Positions 35,467 through 43,862 of a stretch of DNA of 64,000 bases are shown here, piece after piece; position 1 is the first letter of the stretch; each line of letters starts with the position of its first letter. The stretch is taken from contig NZ_CP085301.1 of NCBI RefSeq assembly GCF_020700235.1, forward strand, positions 1,922,001 to 1,986,000. Direction: 5' to 3'. This DNA is from Haladaptatus pallidirubidus (GTDB lineage: Archaea > Halobacteriota > Halobacteria > Halobacteriales > Haladaptataceae). The translations under genes and the position numbers were made by a program. The notes below the pieces were generated by a model. It saw nothing but the letters and a program-made list of their open reading frames with translations. It had not been told where the DNA came from and ran no database searches.

Positions 35467-35942
35467 ACGACGATACGAACGAGGTCACGACGAACGAGTC
35501 ACAAACGCCGTACGTCGAAAGTCCCATCATCATGGCGACTGTCCGGATCATCACGCCGTTCGTGTTCACGTTCGGGCTGTTCATTATGTTCCACGGTGCG
35601 GACACATCGGGTGGCGGCTTCCAAGGCGGCGTCATCGTCGGTACGGTCGTCCTCATGCTTGGCATCGCGTTCGGCATCGGGACGACGCGCGACTGGGTCG
35701 GCCCGAAGCTTCCCGTCGCACTCATCAGTATCGGCGTGCTCGCGTTCTTGTTGACCGGCGTCGGTTCGGTGATACTCGGCGGTGGATTTTTGGAATATTC
35801 CGCCTACGGCATCCACCACGCCACCAAATACGGCATCGAGTTTGTCGAGTTAGCCATCGGTCTCATCGTGTCCGGAATCGTCACCGGCCTCTTTTTCGTC
35901 ATCGCGGCCGGGATGCGGAACAGCGGAGGTGAGACGGTATGA
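35463..35942 (+). CDS. mnhB: Mrp antiporter subunit B
   Basis: The 159-residue protein has four helices and the MnhB motifs TVRIITPFVFTFGLFIMFHG and TSGGGFQGGVIVGTVVLM. It is coupled to both neighbours by ATGA overlaps. A short hydrophilic N-terminus precedes the first helix. Confidence 0.92.
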   Translation: MNDDTNEVTTNESQTPYVESPIIMATVRIITPFVFTFGLFIMFHGADTSGGGFQGGVIVGTVVLMLGIAFGIGTTRDWVGPKLPVALISIGVLAFLLTGVGSVILGGGFLEYSAYGIHHATKYGIEFVELAIGLIVSGIVTGLFFVIAAGMRNSGGETV

Positions 35943-36295
35943 TAGAGCTACTTGCGTCTCGAATCTACTACCTCGTCGCGTTCTCCCTGTTAGGTGTTGG
36001 AACGTACATGATGATCGGAAATCAGAACCTCGTGAAGAAAGTTATCGGCATGAACATCTTCCAGACAGGGATTTTCCTCTTCTTCATCGTCACCGCGTTC
36101 GTCAAGGGAGGAAGCCCCCCGCTGCTGACCGCCGCGGAACCGCACGTCAGCCCGCTCCCGCACGTGCTGATACTCACCGCCATCGTCGTCGGCGTGAGCC
36201 TCACGGCCGTCGCGCTCGGACTCATCGTTCGCATCTACAACGAGTACGGGACTCTGAATGAGGAGGCCATCCGGAAGGTGACCGCCGATGAATGA
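35939..36295 (+). CDS. mnhC: Mrp antiporter subunit C
   Basis: The 118-residue protein is the NuoK-like subunit with three helices: YYLVAFSLLGVGTYMMIGNQ, NLVKKVIGMNIFQTGIFLF, and PLPHVLILTAIVVGVSLTAV. The Glu usually found in NuoK helices is not conserved in MnhC, as is normal. It overlaps mnhD by eight bases. Confidence 0.92.
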   Translation: MIELLASRIYYLVAFSLLGVGTYMMIGNQNLVKKVIGMNIFQTGIFLFFIVTAFVKGGSPPLLTAAEPHVSPLPHVLILTAIVVGVSLTAVALGLIVRIYNEYGTLNEEAIRKVTADE

Positions 36296-37811
36296 CCTCG
36301 CTCCGCTGTTGGTTTCGATTCCAATCTTCGGATCCATCATGGTGTTTCTCGCCGGACTCGTCCGGTCGAAATCCGGCTGGTCGATTGCCGCGCTCGCATC
36401 GCTCGTCCAAGTCGGTGCCGCGGTGGCGCTCGCGGTTCGAGCGTTCGGCGAACAGCCAGTCCGGTACGTCGTCGGCGGATTCACCGCCCCGTACGGCATC
36501 GAACTCGTCATCGACGGCCTCTCCGCGACGATGGCGGTTCTCGTCGCGGTGGTCGCGCTCGGCGTCCTTGGCTACGCGCGAGTTGCGGGGCCGCGTTCGA
36601 ATTCGTTTTACGCGACGTACCTGCTCCTCGTCGCCGGTCTGACCGGAATGAGTATCACCGGCGACGTGTTCAACATGTACGTTTTCCTCGAAATTACGGG
36701 GCTGGCGGCGTACGCACTGGTCGCGAGCGGCAGAGGCGGAAAGTCCGCTCTCGCGGCGCTGAAATATCTCCTCGTCGGCACCGTCGGCGCGTCGCTGTTC
36801 CTGTTGGGAATCGGCTACGCGTACGTCGCAACGGGGACGCTGAACATGGTCGATCTCTCCAATCAGCTCGCGGCGGTCGGTTACACGTCGCCGCTCGTGC
36901 AGGCGTCCTTCGGCCTCCTCGTAGCTGGCCTCTTCGTCAAGGTCGCCGTCTTCCCGGTTCACACGTGGCAACCGGCCGCGTACGCTGGTGCACCGGATTC
37001 GGTGAGCGCGCTCATCTCCGCGCTCGTCTCGACAGTCGCGGCCTACGCGCTGATGCGAATCGTCTTCACGGTTTTCACCGTGGATTTCTTGCTCGAAAAC
37101 TCGCTCGCTCGCACCGTCCTCGTAGCCGGTGCGGTGGTGAGCATCATCCTCGGGAGTGTTCTCGCGGTCACGCAGACCGACATCAAACGGATGCTCGCGT
37201 ACTCGTCGGTTTCGCAGTTCGGCCTCGTCGTCGGTGCCATCGCGGTGGCAAACGTCTCCGCGCTAACCGGTGCGATGATTCATCTCGTCGGGCACGCCAT
37301 CATGAAAGGCGGCCTGTTCCTGACAACCGGATTGGTTGCGAACTCGACCGGCGACCGAACCATCGACAGTTACGAAGGACTCGCCGAGCGCTCGCCCGTG
37401 GGCGCGGGGGTGTTCGGCGTTCTCGCGCTCGCGATGGTCGGCGTTCCCCCGGCGGTCGGATTCGTCGGGAAGTGGTACATCGCGGTGGGTGCGGTCGAGG
37501 CGGAGGCGTGGCCGCTCGCGGTGGTTATCCTCGCGAGCACGCTCCTGACGCTGGCCTACTTCGTCCGGATTATCGAGCGGATGTACTTCCGCGAACCCGC
37601 AAAGCCGTCCTCACCCGTCGAAACGGCGGAAACCGAATCGGCCGCCAGCATCGTCGCGGACGGAAACGGAACCGATGCCGAACTAGCACCGGTCTCGATG
37701 GGGATGCGGGCGACGGTTCTGACGGCGGCGGTGCTGGCCATCGCTCTCGGTCTCGCCGCTTTCGGGTATGGAGAGCTCCTCGAACCAACGATTGAACGCC
37801 TTCTCGCATGA
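36288..37811 (+). CDS. mnhD: Mrp antiporter subunit D
   Basis: The 507-residue protein has about 14 helices and belongs to the NuoL/M/N proton-channel family. Characteristic segments are FNMYVFLEITGLAAYALVAS with the conserved Glu of helix 5, GLFVKVAVFPVHTWQPAAYA with the helix 7 Lys, and QTDIKRMLAYSSVSQFGLVV with the broken-helix Lys. Together these form the ion pathway. A short acidic loop near residues 440-470 is an archaeal addition. Stop and next start overlap by ATGA. Confidence 0.93.
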   Translation: MNDLAPLLVSIPIFGSIMVFLAGLVRSKSGWSIAALASLVQVGAAVALAVRAFGEQPVRYVVGGFTAPYGIELVIDGLSATMAVLVAVVALGVLGYARVAGPRSNSFYATYLLLVAGLTGMSITGDVFNMYVFLEITGLAAYALVASGRGGKSALAALKYLLVGTVGASLFLLGIGYAYVATGTLNMVDLSNQLAAVGYTSPLVQASFGLLVAGLFVKVAVFPVHTWQPAAYAGAPDSVSALISALVSTVAAYALMRIVFTVFTVDFLLENSLARTVLVAGAVVSIILGSVLAVTQTDIKRMLAYSSVSQFGLVVGAIAVANVSALTGAMIHLVGHAIMKGGLFLTTGLVANSTGDRTIDSYEGLAERSPVGAGVFGVLALAMVGVPPAVGFVGKWYIAVGAVEAEAWPLAVVILASTLLTLAYFVRIIERMYFREPAKPSSPVETAETESAASIVADGNGTDAELAPVSMGMRATVLTAAVLAIALGLAAFGYGELLEPTIERLLA

Positions 37812-39526
37812 TAGAAATACCATCTTACAGACCGGTCGCGGCAGTGCTCGTATCGGCAGTCGTTATCGTCCCGATTCTCGCATCGCGAGGACGGCCAAAC
37901 GTTCGGGAGTTTTGGACCATCCTCGCGGCCGTCGCGAACCTCGGGATCGTGGCGAGCATGGTTCCGGGCGTCCTCGACGGGAACGTGTACGTTACCGACT
38001 TCGGGACGTTCGTTCCCGGCGTGCAATTTTCCCTTCAGGCCGACGCCCTCGGCATCCTCTTCGGCCTGTTGGCGAGTTTGTTGTGGTTGGTGACGAGCTT
38101 TTACAGCATCGGCTATATGCGCGGGTTGGACGAGCACAACCAGACGCGGTACTTCGCGGCGTTCGCGGCCAGCGTTTCGGCGGCGATGGGAATCGCGTTC
38201 GCCTCCAACATCCTCGTCCTGTTCGTCTTCTACGAACTGCTCACGGTGGCGACCTATCCCCTCGTCGCGCACGACGAAACCGAAGAGGCGCGCGCCGCCG
38301 GGAGAAAGTATCTCGCATACACCTTTAGCGGCGGCGTCGCGGTGCTCTCCGGCGCGATTCTTGTGTTCTGGATGACCGGAACGACGACGTTTACCCCCGG
38401 TGGAATCGCCGATTTGGCGACCGCCGACCCGATGTTCGCCCGCGCTGCGTTCGCGCTGTTGATGACCGGATTCGGCGTCAAGGCTGCGCTCATGCCACTT
38501 CATTCGTGGCTTCCCGACGCGATGGTCGCCCCGACGCCGGTGTCCGGACTCCTGCACGCCGTCGCGGTCGTCAAATCCGGCGTCTTCGGAATCGCACGCG
38601 TCATCCTCGACGTGTACGGACCCGATTTGGTCGCAGACCTCGGCCTCGGTCTGCTGCTGGCGAGCGTCGCGGCATTCACGCTCGTCACCGCGAGCATCAT
38701 CGCGCTCAGACAGGACAACTTAAAACGCCGACTCGCGTTTTCTACGGTGAGCCAGCTTTCGTACATCGTCCTCGGACTGGCGGTGCTCAACCCGATGTCG
38801 CTCGTCGGCGGTCTCCTTCACATCCCCGCGCACGCGTTCATGAAACTCACGCTGTTCTTCTGCGCCGGTGCAATCCACGTCGAGACGCACACCGACGACA
38901 TCAGCAACATGGCGGGTATCGGCAGGCGAATGCCGCTGACGATGTCTGCCTTCGCGATTGCGTCGTTGGGTATGGCCGGGATTCCGCTGGTTGCGGGCTT
39001 CGTCAGCAAATACTACCTGCTTATCGGAACCGTTACCGCCGGAGACGTCGTGTTCACCGGCGCACTGCTCGTTTCGGGCGTTCTCAACATCGCGTACTTC
39101 TGGCCGGTCGTCTACACCGCATTCTTCGAATCACCCGGAAAAGCCGACCCGAAACCGGTCGTCGAGAACGTTTTGGGCGGTCGGTACGGCGAACGCGACG
39201 CAACCACCGACACGGCCACCGACGGCGGTCGTTCCCCCGACGACGACGTTGAGAGAGACGACCATGGATACGCCCCCGACCACGAGGGGCAAGGAGCGAT
39301 CGACCGTAGCGAGGCCGCAGTACACATTCGGCCGGAACACGGCCACGACGATAGCCTCGCGTGGGAACATCGCAGATGGAACGGCGACGAATCCACGTGG
39401 TTCATGCTGGGACCGATTCTCTTCGCGGCGGCGGGGTCTATCGTTCTCGGTATCGTTCCCGACGCCGCCGTCTTCCTTCGAATTGTTAGGCTCGTCGTTT
39501 CCGGCGTGACGGGGGTGACCGTCTAA
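37808..39526 (+). CDS. NuoL/MnhD-like proton-channel subunit
   Basis: The 572-residue protein is a second antiporter-like subunit. It has NILVLFVFYELLTVATYPLV with the functional Glu, GFGVKAALMPLHSWLPDAMV with the Lys, and QDNLKRRLAFSTVSQLSYIV. A large hydrophilic loop of about 85 residues (near 445-530), rich in Asp and His, interrupts the last helices. Its stop overlaps the next ATG by one base (TAATG). It corresponds to an MnhA- or MnhD-like unit in archaeal Mrp clusters. Confidence 0.9.
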   Translation: MIEIPSYRPVAAVLVSAVVIVPILASRGRPNVREFWTILAAVANLGIVASMVPGVLDGNVYVTDFGTFVPGVQFSLQADALGILFGLLASLLWLVTSFYSIGYMRGLDEHNQTRYFAAFAASVSAAMGIAFASNILVLFVFYELLTVATYPLVAHDETEEARAAGRKYLAYTFSGGVAVLSGAILVFWMTGTTTFTPGGIADLATADPMFARAAFALLMTGFGVKAALMPLHSWLPDAMVAPTPVSGLLHAVAVVKSGVFGIARVILDVYGPDLVADLGLGLLLASVAAFTLVTASIIALRQDNLKRRLAFSTVSQLSYIVLGLAVLNPMSLVGGLLHIPAHAFMKLTLFFCAGAIHVETHTDDISNMAGIGRRMPLTMSAFAIASLGMAGIPLVAGFVSKYYLLIGTVTAGDVVFTGALLVSGVLNIAYFWPVVYTAFFESPGKADPKPVVENVLGGRYGERDATTDTATDGGRSPDDDVERDDHGYAPDHEGQGAIDRSEAAVHIRPEHGHDDSLAWEHRRWNGDESTWFMLGPILFAAAGSIVLGIVPDAAVFLRIVRLVVSGVTGVTV

Positions 39527-41238
39527 TGGTCGATCCCGTCGTTCCGCCGTTCTTGCCCGTCCTGCTCGCGGCCGTACTGCTACCGTTCGTCGGTCGGAAA
39601 ATTGGCCACGCGCTTGGTATCCTCGCCACGGCCGCCGTCGTTCCGTACGTCTGGCTGTCGCCGGAGGGCCAACATCTCCCCGTGTCGCTGTTCGGGTTCG
39701 ACGCGGTTCTCTACAACGTGGATGGGTTTTCCACGTTGATGGGCCTCATCTTCGGCTTTATCGGCGCGGTCGCCGTCCTCTACTCGTTGTACTCGAACGC
39801 GGATTCGATTCAGACCGCGTTCGCGCTCTCCTACGTCGGCACGAGCCTCGGAGCGGTGTTCGGCGGAGACTGGCTCACGCTCATCGTCTTCTGGGAGCTG
39901 ATGGCGGTTACGAGCACCCTGCTCGTCTGGTACTACGGCGGTCGCGCGGTGCGCGCCGGATTCCGGTACGCGCTGTTGCACGGCGTCGGCGGAACGCTAC
40001 TGCTCGGCGCCGTGGTGTGGCATTACGTCGAGGCCGGGTCGTTCCTATTCTCGGCGACCAGCGGCGGAATGGCGGGCGAAATCGCACCCATCCTCGCCGC
40101 CATCGGTATCGGCGTCAACGTCGGATTCGTTGGCCTCCACGCGTGGCTTCCGGACACGTACCCCCGACCGCACATCGCCGCGAGCGTTTTCCTCTGCGTC
40201 TACACGACCAAAACCGGCGTGTACGGGATGTATCGGGTGTTCCCGGACGGTGAACTCGCCATCGCGTACATGGGTGCGCTCATGGCCGTCTTCGGCGCGA
40301 GCATGGCGCTGCTGCAGAGCGATATGCGCCGACTGCTCTCCTACCACATCCAGTCGCAGGTCGGATACATGGTCGCCGGCGTCGGTATCGGCGGTGCGCT
40401 CGCGACCGGCGGTGCGTTCGGCCACGTTTTCAACCACATCCTCTACAAAAGTCTGCTGTTCATGACCGTCGGCGTGATTATTTTCCGGACAGGTGAAGAG
40501 AATCTCAAAAAGGTCGGCGGCCTCGCACGGGAGATGCCGATTACCACCATCACGTTCACCATCGCGGCGCTCTCCATCGCCGGATTCCCCGGATTCAACG
40601 GCTTCGTTTCGAAAGGAATGGTTCTCAGCGCAGCGCACAAGAAACATCTCGATGTTCTCTGGTATCTCCTGCTGGCGGGCGGTGTTGGGACGTTCCTCTC
40701 GTTCATCAAGTTGGGCTACGGCGCGTTCGTCGAGGGCGAGTACGACAGTTCGGTAAAAGACGCAAATCGGGGGCAGTCGGTCGGAATGATTCTCGTCGCC
40801 GGTCTGTGCGTGTTCTACGGACTGTTCCCATCGGCGCTGTTCGCCATTCTTCCTACCGAAGGGTTCCATTACACGACCTACACCCTCGGCCACATCGAAG
40901 AAGGACTTGCGCTGGCGGCTATCGCCGCCGTCGGTTACGTGTTCTTAAAGAAGCCGCTCAAGAAAGTCGGCCGCGTTCCGGACATCGACAGCCTGTACAA
41001 TCCGGTCGCGTTGTACGGAACTCGCGCGGTAGTCGTCGGCACCACGAATCTGTACGCTGGCGTTGACCGCGCAGTGGTGAAGGTGTCGCGCGTCTCGACC
41101 GACGTCGTCACACACCCAGACTCCGCGCTCGGGCGGCTCACCGGCCACGACCACGTTCGGCTCAGCGCGGGTATCGGAATGAGCGTCGTCCTCGTGGTGC
41201 TCGTTCTGGTAAGTATACTGACTCTGATGCTGGTTTAA
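39526..41238 (+). CDS. MnhA N-terminal-like/NuoL antiporter subunit
   Basis: The 570-residue protein is the third NuoL/M/N-type subunit: LTLIVFWELMAVTSTLLVWY with the Glu, GVNVGFVGLHAWLPDTYPRP (where the usual helix 7 Lys is replaced in VGFVGLH), and QSDMRRLLSYHIQSQVGYMV. The loss of the Lys in the VxxKxxLHxWLP motif is notable. Residues after about 470 form a final helix on a long amphipathic stretch. It ends the operon. It probably replaces the N-terminal part of MnhA, with the DUF4040 protein supplying the rest. Confidence 0.88.
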   Translation: MVDPVVPPFLPVLLAAVLLPFVGRKIGHALGILATAAVVPYVWLSPEGQHLPVSLFGFDAVLYNVDGFSTLMGLIFGFIGAVAVLYSLYSNADSIQTAFALSYVGTSLGAVFGGDWLTLIVFWELMAVTSTLLVWYYGGRAVRAGFRYALLHGVGGTLLLGAVVWHYVEAGSFLFSATSGGMAGEIAPILAAIGIGVNVGFVGLHAWLPDTYPRPHIAASVFLCVYTTKTGVYGMYRVFPDGELAIAYMGALMAVFGASMALLQSDMRRLLSYHIQSQVGYMVAGVGIGGALATGGAFGHVFNHILYKSLLFMTVGVIIFRTGEENLKKVGGLAREMPITTITFTIAALSIAGFPGFNGFVSKGMVLSAAHKKHLDVLWYLLLAGGVGTFLSFIKLGYGAFVEGEYDSSVKDANRGQSVGMILVAGLCVFYGLFPSALFAILPTEGFHYTTYTLGHIEEGLALAAIAAVGYVFLKKPLKKVGRVPDIDSLYNPVALYGTRAVVVGTTNLYAGVDRAVVKVSRVSTDVVTHPDSALGRLTGHDHVRLSAGIGMSVVLVVLVLVSILTLMLV

Positions 41239-41291
41239 CCACTGTTCGGACCGATTTTGGATATCCGTTTTTGGCGTTCGTATCAAGACGT

Positions 41292-42077
41292 TCAGTTCTC
41301 GAGCAGTTCACCAATCTCCCCGATAGTATCGAGGATATAATCCGGCTGAATCGGCGATTCTTCGAGTATATCCGGTGTTGTCACTCTTGACCGGACGAGT
41401 ACCGTCGTCGCCCCGATGTGCTCTCCGAGCGCGATGTCGGTGTCCAATCGGTCGCCGATGACGAGACAATCCTCAGCCGGGACGCTGAGGCGTTCGAGCG
41501 CCGCCGCCCCCGCCTGAGGTGCCGGCTTTCCGAGTATGTGCGCTGGTTCCCTTCCCGCGACGCCCGCGATGGCGTTGATGATGGCCCCCGACCCGGGGAC
41601 GAGGCGTTCCGGGGCCGGTATCGTCACGTCCGGGTCGGTGCCGATAAACGGGGAACCGTCTTCGAGCGCCCAGAGAGCGCGCGCGAGTTCGTCGTAATCG
41701 AACTCGCGGTCTATGGAACCGACGACCAGTTCCGCCGAATCTGGGTCGTTCCGCACCGTAAATCCTCGTTCGCGCAGCAGGTCGCGGAGATACGTTTCAC
41801 CGACGACGAACGCGTCGCGTTCGTCGTACTCGGCCTCGAGGAACTCGGCGGTGACGAGCGCCGACGTAAGCACTCGCTCCTCGTCGATACTGATGCCATG
41901 TGCGCCGAGTCGCTCGACGTAGCGCTCGGGTGGCTGTGTCGGGTTGTTCGAAAAGAGGAGAAGGCTTATCCCGTTCTCTCGGAGCGCCCGCACACCCGCT
42001 TCCGTACCGGAAAGGAGTTCGTCGCCTCGAACTAACGTTCCGTCCATATCCACGATTGCACCACGATAGGTCGCCAT
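41292..42077 (-). CDS. HAD-IIA phosphatase (NagD-like)
   Basis: The 261-residue protein has the HAD motifs AIVDMDGTLVRGDELLSG (nucleophile Asp and acid Asp), LLFSNNPTQPPERY (motif II), a C2 cap domain, LGKPAPQAG (Lys) and DCLVIGDRLDTDIALG (motif IV). This is the NagD/AraL/phosphoglycolate-type IIA subclass, which removes phosphate from small sugars or nucleotides. Substrate cannot be told. It converges on the Mrp operon and is divergent from the solute-binding protein gene. Confidence 0.88.
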   Translation of the reverse strand: MATYRGAIVDMDGTLVRGDELLSGTEAGVRALRENGISLLLFSNNPTQPPERYVERLGAHGISIDEERVLTSALVTAEFLEAEYDERDAFVVGETYLRDLLRERGFTVRNDPDSAELVVGSIDREFDYDELARALWALEDGSPFIGTDPDVTIPAPERLVPGSGAIINAIAGVAGREPAHILGKPAPQAGAAALERLSVPAEDCLVIGDRLDTDIALGEHIGATTVLVRSRVTTPDILEESPIQPDYILDTIGEIGELLEN

Positions 42078-42282
42078 TGCACCGAAAAACGTCCCGAGGG
42101 GAGTTTAGTAGTCCGCATGTGCGCGAGCTAAAACGCATCCCGGTTGCGTTTCCGTCCGTTCTCCCGTCCGGGACGGAATGTTGAGGTGATCGCGAGCAGT
42201 CTTCGGATAACGAGTCGGCGATGCGGAAAATCGCCCTCTTATTGATATTCGTTCGGGAGTATTCGGTATTGGGGGGAGAAAA

Positions 42283-43749
42283 ATGAGTTCATACGACTCG
42301 AACAGTGACAACAGTTCAGCACGCGCCGTAACGCGACGAGAATTTGCACGATGGACGGGCGCGCTGGGCGGACTCGGGGTCGCCGGTAGTTCTGTATCGG
42401 TCAGTAGCGCTCAGGGGAGAACGACGATACAGTGGGCGTCGAATCGAGATTTCTGGGAGCTGACGGATACGTTTCAGAACGCACTTTGGGAGGCGGGATT
42501 GGACAAAAACATCTCGCTCGAAATCATCCCGGGACCGGCCGAAACCGACGAAGTACAACAACAGTACACACGATGGCTCTCGGCCGATTTGAACGAACCC
42601 GACCTCCTCATGACGGATAGCGGGTGGACGCTCGACCTCGTCATCCAAAGACAGTTGCTCAATTTGAGCGAACACCTCCCGAACGAACTGCTACGACGAA
42701 TCGAATCCGACTACTTTCAAACGAGTCTCTCGACGGCTAAAGGGCCAAACGATGACCTCTACGCGGTGCCGCTCTACCCCGACTTTCCGTCGATGCTGTA
42801 TCGGAAGGACTTGGTCGAGGAGGCCGGATACGACCCCGACGGCGAAAATTGGGCGACGGATTCCATCGAGTGGAGACAGTTCTCCCGAGTGACGCGAGAC
42901 GTACTCGACCGCAACGGAGACATTCAGTACGGATTCACGTTCCAGGGCAGTCAGTACGAGGGCCTTCCGTGTTGTACCTTCAACGAGTTCATGTCCAGTT
43001 GGGGTGGTGCGTACTTCGGCGGACGGGAACATCTCTTCGGACCTGTCGGAAAGCGACCGATAACCGTGAACACGCGAGCAACGATAGATTCGATTCGGAT
43101 GATTCGGGCGTTCATGTACGGACAGGGGGACGAGTCTGCACTCGAGGGATACGCGGGTGAAATCGTTCCCCGTGCGGTCTTATCTTGGATAGAGGATACG
43201 TCGCTCGCACCGTTTCTCAACGGCGACGCCGTGATGCATCGGAATTGGCCGTACGCGATTCTCAGCGCCGGTGACGAAGGTGCGTTCGGCACCGACCTCG
43301 GGGTGATGCCGATTCCGTACGCGGTGACCAAGCAACAGGCGAAATATCCCGGGACGGGGGGACCGACTGCTTCGCTCGGCGGGTGGCACGTCGCCGTCAA
43401 TCCGAACACTAACAAATTAAATGAAACGTTACAAGTGATCGAAGCGATGACGCAGGAACGCTTTCAGCTCACGCTTCTTCGAAACCTCGGTCTGTTGCCG
43501 CCGGACAGAACCCTCTTCGATTCGGAACGGGCAAAGCAGGTGCCGGTGATGGGTCGGTATCTGGATTCGCTTCGCGTTGCGGGCGAAAACGCGCTTCCGC
43601 GCCCCGTCACCATCGCGTGGGTACAGGAATCGCAGAAAACCGCCCAAAACGTCTTTTCCGCGTATTCGAGGGTATCGACACCGGAGCAGGCGATGGCCGA
43701 GTTGGAATCACAGTTTCGGCTCATCGAAAATTACAACGAAGTCGAGTAG
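42283..43749 (+). CDS. Tat-exported extracellular solute-binding protein
   Basis: The 488-residue protein begins with a Ser/Asn-rich leader and the twin-arginine motif VTRREFARWTGALGGLGVAG; cleavage is likely after SSAQ. There is no lipobox Cys, unlike many haloarchaeal binding proteins. The mature part resembles family 1 sugar/oligopeptide-binding proteins: RTTIQWASNRDFWELTD, LLMTDSGWTLDLV, YAVPLYPDFPSMLYRKD and GGWHVAVNPNTNK. A strong GGGGGGAG sequence lies just before the ATG. No permease or ATPase gene is adjacent, so its transporter must be elsewhere or the protein has another role. Confidence 0.85.
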   Translation: MSSYDSNSDNSSARAVTRREFARWTGALGGLGVAGSSVSVSSAQGRTTIQWASNRDFWELTDTFQNALWEAGLDKNISLEIIPGPAETDEVQQQYTRWLSADLNEPDLLMTDSGWTLDLVIQRQLLNLSEHLPNELLRRIESDYFQTSLSTAKGPNDDLYAVPLYPDFPSMLYRKDLVEEAGYDPDGENWATDSIEWRQFSRVTRDVLDRNGDIQYGFTFQGSQYEGLPCCTFNEFMSSWGGAYFGGREHLFGPVGKRPITVNTRATIDSIRMIRAFMYGQGDESALEGYAGEIVPRAVLSWIEDTSLAPFLNGDAVMHRNWPYAILSAGDEGAFGTDLGVMPIPYAVTKQQAKYPGTGGPTASLGGWHVAVNPNTNKLNETLQVIEAMTQERFQLTLLRNLGLLPPDRTLFDSERAKQVPVMGRYLDSLRVAGENALPRPVTIAWVQESQKTAQNVFSAYSRVSTPEQAMAELESQFRLIENYNEVE

Positions 43750-43862
43750 CGACCGACTATTTTTATAGTAATTTTCGATGAATTGAAAATCGATTGTGTT
43801 CAACTGAGTACGTACCACTCGCTTTCGGAACCGATCTCTGTCGGCAGGATAAAGACGCCAGG

